Source: an uncultured Bacteroidales bacterium (lineage in GTDB: Bacteria > Bacteroidota > Bacteroidia > Bacteroidales > F082). Taken from it: a stretch of DNA of 52,854 nt. Position 1 is the first letter of the stretch, and each line of letters opens with the position of its first letter. Made by a program: the position numbers and the translations under genes. This document shows, piece after piece, positions 49,736 to 52,854 of this stretch. Under the pieces are notes generated by a model, which saw only the letters and a program-made list of their open reading frames with translations, was not told the origin of the DNA and ran no database searches. The DNA is taken from positions 1-52,854 of the forward strand of contig CAMJHP010000016.1 of NCBI GenBank assembly GCA_946405575.1, in the 5' to 3' direction.

Positions 49736-50650
49736 TTACTTCAAATTAATCATAAACCCAATAGCAAGCACTTCCTTGAATTGTACCTTTGAGCCTTCGA
49801 TTTTTAGTCCGTCTTCACCATAGAACGGGACGTCGTAGTCATAGATGAGGTGTGTGGCTAGGTTGCAGTTAAGCCAATCGTTGACTTTCAGTACAAGCAT
49901 GTTCTGCCAGTCCACGTCGATACGCTCTGGATGGTTGAGGTAGTTGGAGAAGAGTTCTAACTTTGAGTTGAAATCGATGTTCTTTGCGAGAGGATATTGG
50001 AACTTGGCCACGGCACGGGCACCAAATTCATAGCGGACTTTCGCGTTTTTGGTATGTTGGGTAGTGTCGTTGGCATCAAGTGAGTTGACACCGAAGGCAC
50101 CGATGGAAGCCAAATAGTCATCGTTCACAATGGTTACACGGCCTGTGATGGGTGAGAAGTAGAGCGAGAAGTGCGGGTTAGGCACCCATTCGATACCCAG
50201 ACCTAGGCTGATGTAAGCAGGTGCAAGGAACTTGGATATGTACTGAGTGGAATCTATAGCATAGTCGAAACCTTTGGCAAACTGCGAGCGGAAGGCCAAC
50301 TCTGCGCCGTAGTTAAGGTGTTCGGTAGCCTTCAGTGTCGCCAATGAGGTGAACTCAATTTTGTCGTCGGTCTTGATGGGCTTTTTCTTGAAGTCGAAAA
50401 TGCTGTAGCCCAAAGCAGAGTTCAAGGTGTTGTCCCACTTGAAGTTGCCATTCAAATAATGGATTTCATAGTTGAAGATGCCTTGACCGTTGATGGTGTT
50501 CTGGCCACCGGCAGCCCAATTGGTGTAGGAGCTTTGCCCGAAATTGAGACCGAAATTGCCTTTGTGGCTCCAGCCTTGCGGCAGTTCATCTTGTGCAAAA
50601 GAAACGATGGCTAATGATAAAGCCAAAACTGTGAATAAAACTTTTTTCAT
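49736..50650 (-). CDS. DUF3078 outer membrane protein
   Basis: A 304-residue exported protein with signal peptide ending VSFAQ. The mature start GWSHKGNFGLNFGQSSYTNWAAGGQNT is the DUF3078 signature, here with the Trp-Ala-Ala-Gly-Gly turn. The rest is beta-barrel-like with terminal FMINLK. Function is unknown; homologues are Bacteroidota outer-membrane proteins. A 7-bp tandem array lies just upstream, and no clear promoter is seen. Confidence 0.82.
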   Translation of the reverse strand: MKKVLFTVLALSLAIVSFAQDELPQGWSHKGNFGLNFGQSSYTNWAAGGQNTINGQGIFNYEIHYLNGNFKWDNTLNSALGYSIFDFKKKPIKTDDKIEFTSLATLKATEHLNYGAELAFRSQFAKGFDYAIDSTQYISKFLAPAYISLGLGIEWVPNPHFSLYFSPITGRVTIVNDDYLASIGAFGVNSLDANDTTQHTKNAKVRYEFGARAVAKFQYPLAKNIDFNSKLELFSNYLNHPERIDVDWQNMLVLKVNDWLNCNLATHLIYDYDVPFYGEDGLKIEGSKVQFKEVLAIGFMINLK

Positions 50651-50680
50651 TTTGTTGATTATTAAATGTTTATTTAAATT

Positions 50681-50729
50681 CTCTAAACTCTCAACCCTAA
50701 ACTCTAAACTTTAAACTCTAAACTCTCAA
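50681..50729. repeat. Seven perfect-length 7-bp repeats (CTCTAAA-type)
   Basis: Seven head-to-tail heptamers fill 49 bp exactly: CTCTAAA, CTCTCAA, CCCTAAA, CTCTAAA, CTTTAAA, CTCTAAA, CTCTCAA. The array starts 30 nt upstream of the DUF3078 ATG and ends against the stop codon of the tonB-like gene. It resembles eukaryotic telomere-like units only by chance of composition. Confidence 0.75.
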
Positions 50730-51506
50730 CTAATAACTATTCCCATCTTGGAAGTTGTGATTTCCGATACTGAAGGTGATGTCTTGCATTCCAGTGCTGC
50801 GCACGTATTTCCCGTTCTTCTCAGCAGGAATCCAAACGGTCTCCTGAAGGAGCCGGATGGCCTCGTTGTCGCAGCCACCACCCACCGAGTTGACGACGAC
50901 GATGTTTGACACACTTCCGTCGGTCTCTACCACAAAGCTCAGGCGCACCGTACCTTGTATCTCGCGTTCCTTGGCTTCGGCAGGAAATTCCATATGGTCG
51001 GCGATGTATTTGCCCATGTTGCTTCCGTCGGCGAAATAGGGTTTGGCCACCTCTTCCAGCTGCTTGTATTCGTATATTTTATATGAGGTGTCGGCTTCCA
51101 AAGAGAGAGGTGCCGTATGACGCTCGTGGCGTTTCCAATACCGTTTGTAGTTCTTGGTGTTGTAATCCACTTCGTATTCCGTGTCGTAGTCAGTGGGTAT
51201 GCCAACATTCAAGGCGGGTTTCCATAGAATGGTCTTCACCAAATGTAGTGCGTTTTGTGAGGCAGCCTCGCTAAAGCTCGACTTTACGGCATATTGGCTG
51301 CCTGCTCCTTTGGCATCGACATGCAGGCTGACAATTACTTTGCCGTTGTTGCCATTTTGTAAGTCTGACTCAGGATAAATCATATTTTGTATGATGTATT
51401 CCTTGGTAAGTGCTTTGCCGGCAAGGGGTTCTGGGGCCGTTACTTGAGCCTTAAGTTGCCATCCTGAAAAGAGGATGACCATGGCGATGATGAGTTTTGT
51501 TTTCAT
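50730..51506 (-). CDS. Exported protein with two TonB C-terminal-like domains
   Basis: I start at the ATG at 51506 (MKTKLIIAMVILFSGWQLKAQ, a signal peptide or anchor; 258 residues). The frame upstream crosses the promoter. Two TonB_C-type modules follow. The first (about 30-110) has NMIYPESDLQNGNNGKVIVS and LHVDAKGAGS; the second (about 165-258) has HMEFPAEAKEREIQGTVRLS, FVVETDGSVSNIVVVNSV and VWIPAEKNGKYV. The second is the better match. It lacks a Pro-rich spanning linker, so it is unlikely to be a classical TonB and may be a periplasmic TonB-domain protein. Partner unknown. Confidence 0.75.
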   Translation of the reverse strand: MKTKLIIAMVILFSGWQLKAQVTAPEPLAGKALTKEYIIQNMIYPESDLQNGNNGKVIVSLHVDAKGAGSQYAVKSSFSEAASQNALHLVKTILWKPALNVGIPTDYDTEYEVDYNTKNYKRYWKRHERHTAPLSLEADTSYKIYEYKQLEEVAKPYFADGSNMGKYIADHMEFPAEAKEREIQGTVRLSFVVETDGSVSNIVVVNSVGGGCDNEAIRLLQETVWIPAEKNGKYVRSTGMQDITFSIGNHNFQDGNSY

Positions 51507-51529
51507 AGCGTTATAGTTTTTTAATGATG

Positions 51530-51537
51530 CAAAAGTA
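51530..51537 (-). promoter_or_regulatory. Putative -7 element (TACTTTTG) for the double TonB-C gene
   Basis: TACTTTTG on the minus strand lies 23 nt before the ATG. The 8-bp arrays start just upstream of it. Confidence 0.5.
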
Positions 51538-51545
51538 ATCAATTT

Positions 51546-51634
51546 GTTGAATTGTTGAACTGTTTATTTGTTTAATTGTTGGAAATGGTACTGCTTTTTC
51601 AACAATTAAACGATTCAACTCCCAACAATTCAAC
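51546..51634. repeat. Nested mirror-image 8-bp arrays between divergent genes
   Basis: Outer arms GTTGAATTGTTG (51546-51557) and CAACAATTCAAC (51623-51634) and inner arms GTTTAATTGTTG (51570-51581) and CAACAATTAAAC (51600-51611) are each perfect reverse complements. They have almost equal spacing (12 and 11 nt) and an 18-nt centre. The units are of the GTTGAATT class. The structure lies between two divergent promoters. Confidence 0.75.
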
Positions 51635-51642
51635 ATAATTCC

Positions 51643-51650
51643 TATTTTTG
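51643..51650 (+). promoter_or_regulatory. Putative -7 element (TATTTTTG) for rlmB
   Basis: TATTTTTG lies 15 nt before the ATG at 51666. The -33 position falls inside the right-hand 8-bp array. Confidence 0.5.
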
Positions 51651-51665
51651 CGGAAAATTTAGTTT

Positions 51666-52412
51666 ATGGAAGATAATTATAAGAATAATATGGTTTTCGG
51701 CATCCATCCCGTGCTGGAACTGATCCGTTCGCAGAAAGAGATTGAGAAGGTTTACATCCAGGGCGGTATGCGTTCACCCGAGATTGCGGAGATTGCCAAC
51801 ACCTGCCGTGCCAACGGCGTACCGGTGCAGTTTGTGCCTATTGAGAAGATGAACCGCCTGACGCGTAAGAACCACCAAGGCGTGGTGGCCTTCATATGCC
51901 CGATAGAATACCAGCCTCTTGAAAAGGTCATTCAGATGGTCTTCGAGGAGGGTCGTGACCCCTTCGTCCTCATGCTCGACCGCGTGACTGACGTGCGCAA
52001 CTTTGGTGCCATCGCCCGAACCGCCTACGCCGCCGGTGTGGATGCCATCGTCATCCCCAACCATGGTTCGGCCTCCATCAACGGCGACGCGATGAAGACC
52101 TCGGCTGGGGCCTTGTCGTTAATCAACGTGTGCCGTGTGGAGAACCTGAAAGACGCTATTGACTTCCTGAAAGCTAGCGGCCTGCGTGTGGTGGGCTTCA
52201 CCGAGAAGGCGCATGACAGCCTATGGAAATCCGATCTCACAGGTCCGCTCTGCGTGATGATGGGCTCTGAGGAGGACGGCATCAGCCCTGCCTATCTCAA
52301 GCGCCTCGACGGCCATCTGGTGATCCCCATGCCTGGCGACATCGATTCATTGAATGTATCCGTTGCCACAGGCGTGGTTTGTTTCGAGGTGGTGCGGCAG
52401 CGGATGGGATAA
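51666..52412 (+). CDS. rlmB: 23S rRNA (guanosine-2'-O-)-methyltransferase RlmB-type
   Basis: A 248-residue SPOUT methyltransferase of the TrmH group. The N-terminal substrate-binding domain (VFGIHPVLELIRSQKEIEKVY, RKNHQGVVAF) leads to the catalytic trefoil-knot domain with DRVTDVRNFGAIARTAYAAG, LCVMMGSEEDGIS, IPMPGDIDSLNVSVATGV. This fits RlmB, which methylates G2251 of 23S rRNA using S-adenosylmethionine; TrmH-type tRNA methylation is the alternative. It is preceded by a clear promoter and followed by a separate promoter for the DUF4419 gene. Confidence 0.9.
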   Translation: MEDNYKNNMVFGIHPVLELIRSQKEIEKVYIQGGMRSPEIAEIANTCRANGVPVQFVPIEKMNRLTRKNHQGVVAFICPIEYQPLEKVIQMVFEEGRDPFVLMLDRVTDVRNFGAIARTAYAAGVDAIVIPNHGSASINGDAMKTSAGALSLINVCRVENLKDAIDFLKASGLRVVGFTEKAHDSLWKSDLTGPLCVMMGSEEDGISPAYLKRLDGHLVIPMPGDIDSLNVSVATGVVCFEVVRQRMG

Positions 52413-52447
52413 AAATTGATTAAAACGGAATTTTTTTGATTTAAATA

Positions 52448-52477
52448 TTGACTTTTCTGTTTTAATGATTATATTTG
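52448..52477 (+). promoter_or_regulatory. Putative DUF4419 gene promoter (TTG-N19-TATATTTG)
   Basis: TTG at 52448-52450 and TATATTTG at 52470-52477 are 19 bp apart, the expected Bacteroidota spacing. The ATG follows 25 nt later. Confidence 0.6.
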
Positions 52478-52502
52478 CAGCGTAAAACAAAAACTGAATG
52501 CC

Positions 52503-52854
52503 ATGAAAAGACATCTACGTTTTCTGTTGACGCTGTCGTTGCTGGCCATTTCCATTGCTGTTTTAGCTCAGGTGACCATCAAGGTGGAGGAACTCTCGAA
52601 ACCGGAGAAACTATTGCCTCTTTGGAAGGTTGAACCCAATGGGAATACGCTTTCCTTCAATGTGGACGCCGACAGTTTGGTTCTATGTGGAGCACATCCT
52701 TTCTTTTATGGAATGTATGAGGCATACGCCAGCCATCGTCCGTTTGTGCTTTCGCCTGATATGGTATGGATGCTCATTAGCCAAGGTTTTTCGCATCATA
52801 TCAATGCCAATCCGGAGAAATACCGCGACAGAATGGTTGATTTTCAAGGGAAGA
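52503..52854 (+). CDS. DUF4419 family protein, truncated by the window end
   Basis: The first 117 codons of a gene that continues past the window. It starts ATG AAA AGA, giving MKRHLRFLLTLSLLAISIAV and a signal peptide ending near LAQ. The mature part contains HPFFYGMYEAYASHRPFVLS, PDMVWMLISQGFSHHINANP, the hallmark of DUF4419. This family of unknown function occurs in bacteria and fungi. Its own promoter lies upstream. Confidence 0.8.
   Translation, partial: MKRHLRFLLTLSLLAISIAVLAQVTIKVEELSKPEKLLPLWKVEPNGNTLSFNVDADSLVLCGAHPFFYGMYEAYASHRPFVLSPDMVWMLISQGFSHHINANPEKYRDRMVDFQGK

Noticed and set aside
50681-50729. Telomere-like CCCTAAA repeats
   Set aside because: Only one of seven units is CCCTAAA; the replicon is bacterial and the array is internal. 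Treated as a 7-bp intergenic array.

Overview
The window is a stretch of chromosome from a member of the Bacteroidota, most likely Bacteroidales. Three things point there. Many intergenic regions carry the TAnnTTTG -7 element of the Bacteroidota housekeeping sigma factor. Several families are largely confined to the phylum (DUF3276, DUF4293, DUF5683, DUF3078, GIN/DUF2807 proteins, tricorn-like proteases). The gene orders parA-parB-DUF5683-dapB-lepB and rho next to DUF4293 are typical of it. The cell is a diderm: lipid A genes, Lol carriers, a Ton/Tol energising module and several outer-membrane barrels are present. I cannot name genus or species. No rRNA operon, phage, insertion sequence, CRISPR array or polysaccharide-utilisation (SusC/SusD) locus is visible.

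Layout. 1-6750: a repeat-rich left edge, then a minus-strand cluster reading lpxK, purine nucleoside phosphorylase, lpxH, a BamA/TamA-like lipoprotein and a RecD-like helicase. 6864-8935: the plus-strand pair Nif3-like protein and zinc-ribbon coiled-coil protein. 8993-13969: minus-strand envelope genes (FadL-like barrel, W/Y- and Ser-rich lipoprotein, GIN lipoprotein overlapping a PagL-like deacylase). 14034-18111: mazG, then convergent folC and an exbB-exbD-tonB module. 18216-26612: lolA-ftsK, then parA-parB-DUF5683-dapB-lepB-84-aa gene. 26793-33203: DUF3276 (minus) divergent from a plus-strand run of DnaQ-like exonuclease, FAH-family enzyme, tricorn protease and transglutaminase-like protein. 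33204-41622: GH20 hexosaminidase, a zeta-type toxin with a small partner, cutC, GH2 beta-mannosidase and a GIN/barrel protein. 41857-44306: tRNA-Lys(UUU), a Sua5-type enzyme, a PurF homologue and the 4.5S SRP RNA. 44497-52854: mpl, a second LolA-like protein, rho with a long disordered insertion, DUF4293, a phosphodiesterase, DUF3078, a double TonB-C protein, rlmB and the truncated start of a DUF4419 gene.

How the genes fit together. Most of the content is housekeeping. Envelope building dominates: lipid A (lpxK, lpxH, PagL-like), lipoprotein transport (two LolA-like proteins), outer-membrane assembly, peptidoglycan recycling (mpl, dapB for diaminopimelate) and Ton/Tol energy coupling. Chromosome partition (parAB, ftsK) and nucleotide/RNA metabolism make up the rest.

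I did not find a clearly new multi-gene system. The least explained sequence lies between genes: five degenerate 7- or 8-bp periodic arrays, two of them built as mirror-image arms; a 130-bp element with perfect 11-bp terminal inverted repeats; and a REP-like palindromic repeat at the left edge and at 37.6 kb. The coding oddities worth following are a PurF homologue whose catalytic N-terminal cysteine is replaced by glycine, the zeta-toxin pair with its 60-aa partner, and an 84-aa gene of unknown function closing the parA-lepB operon.
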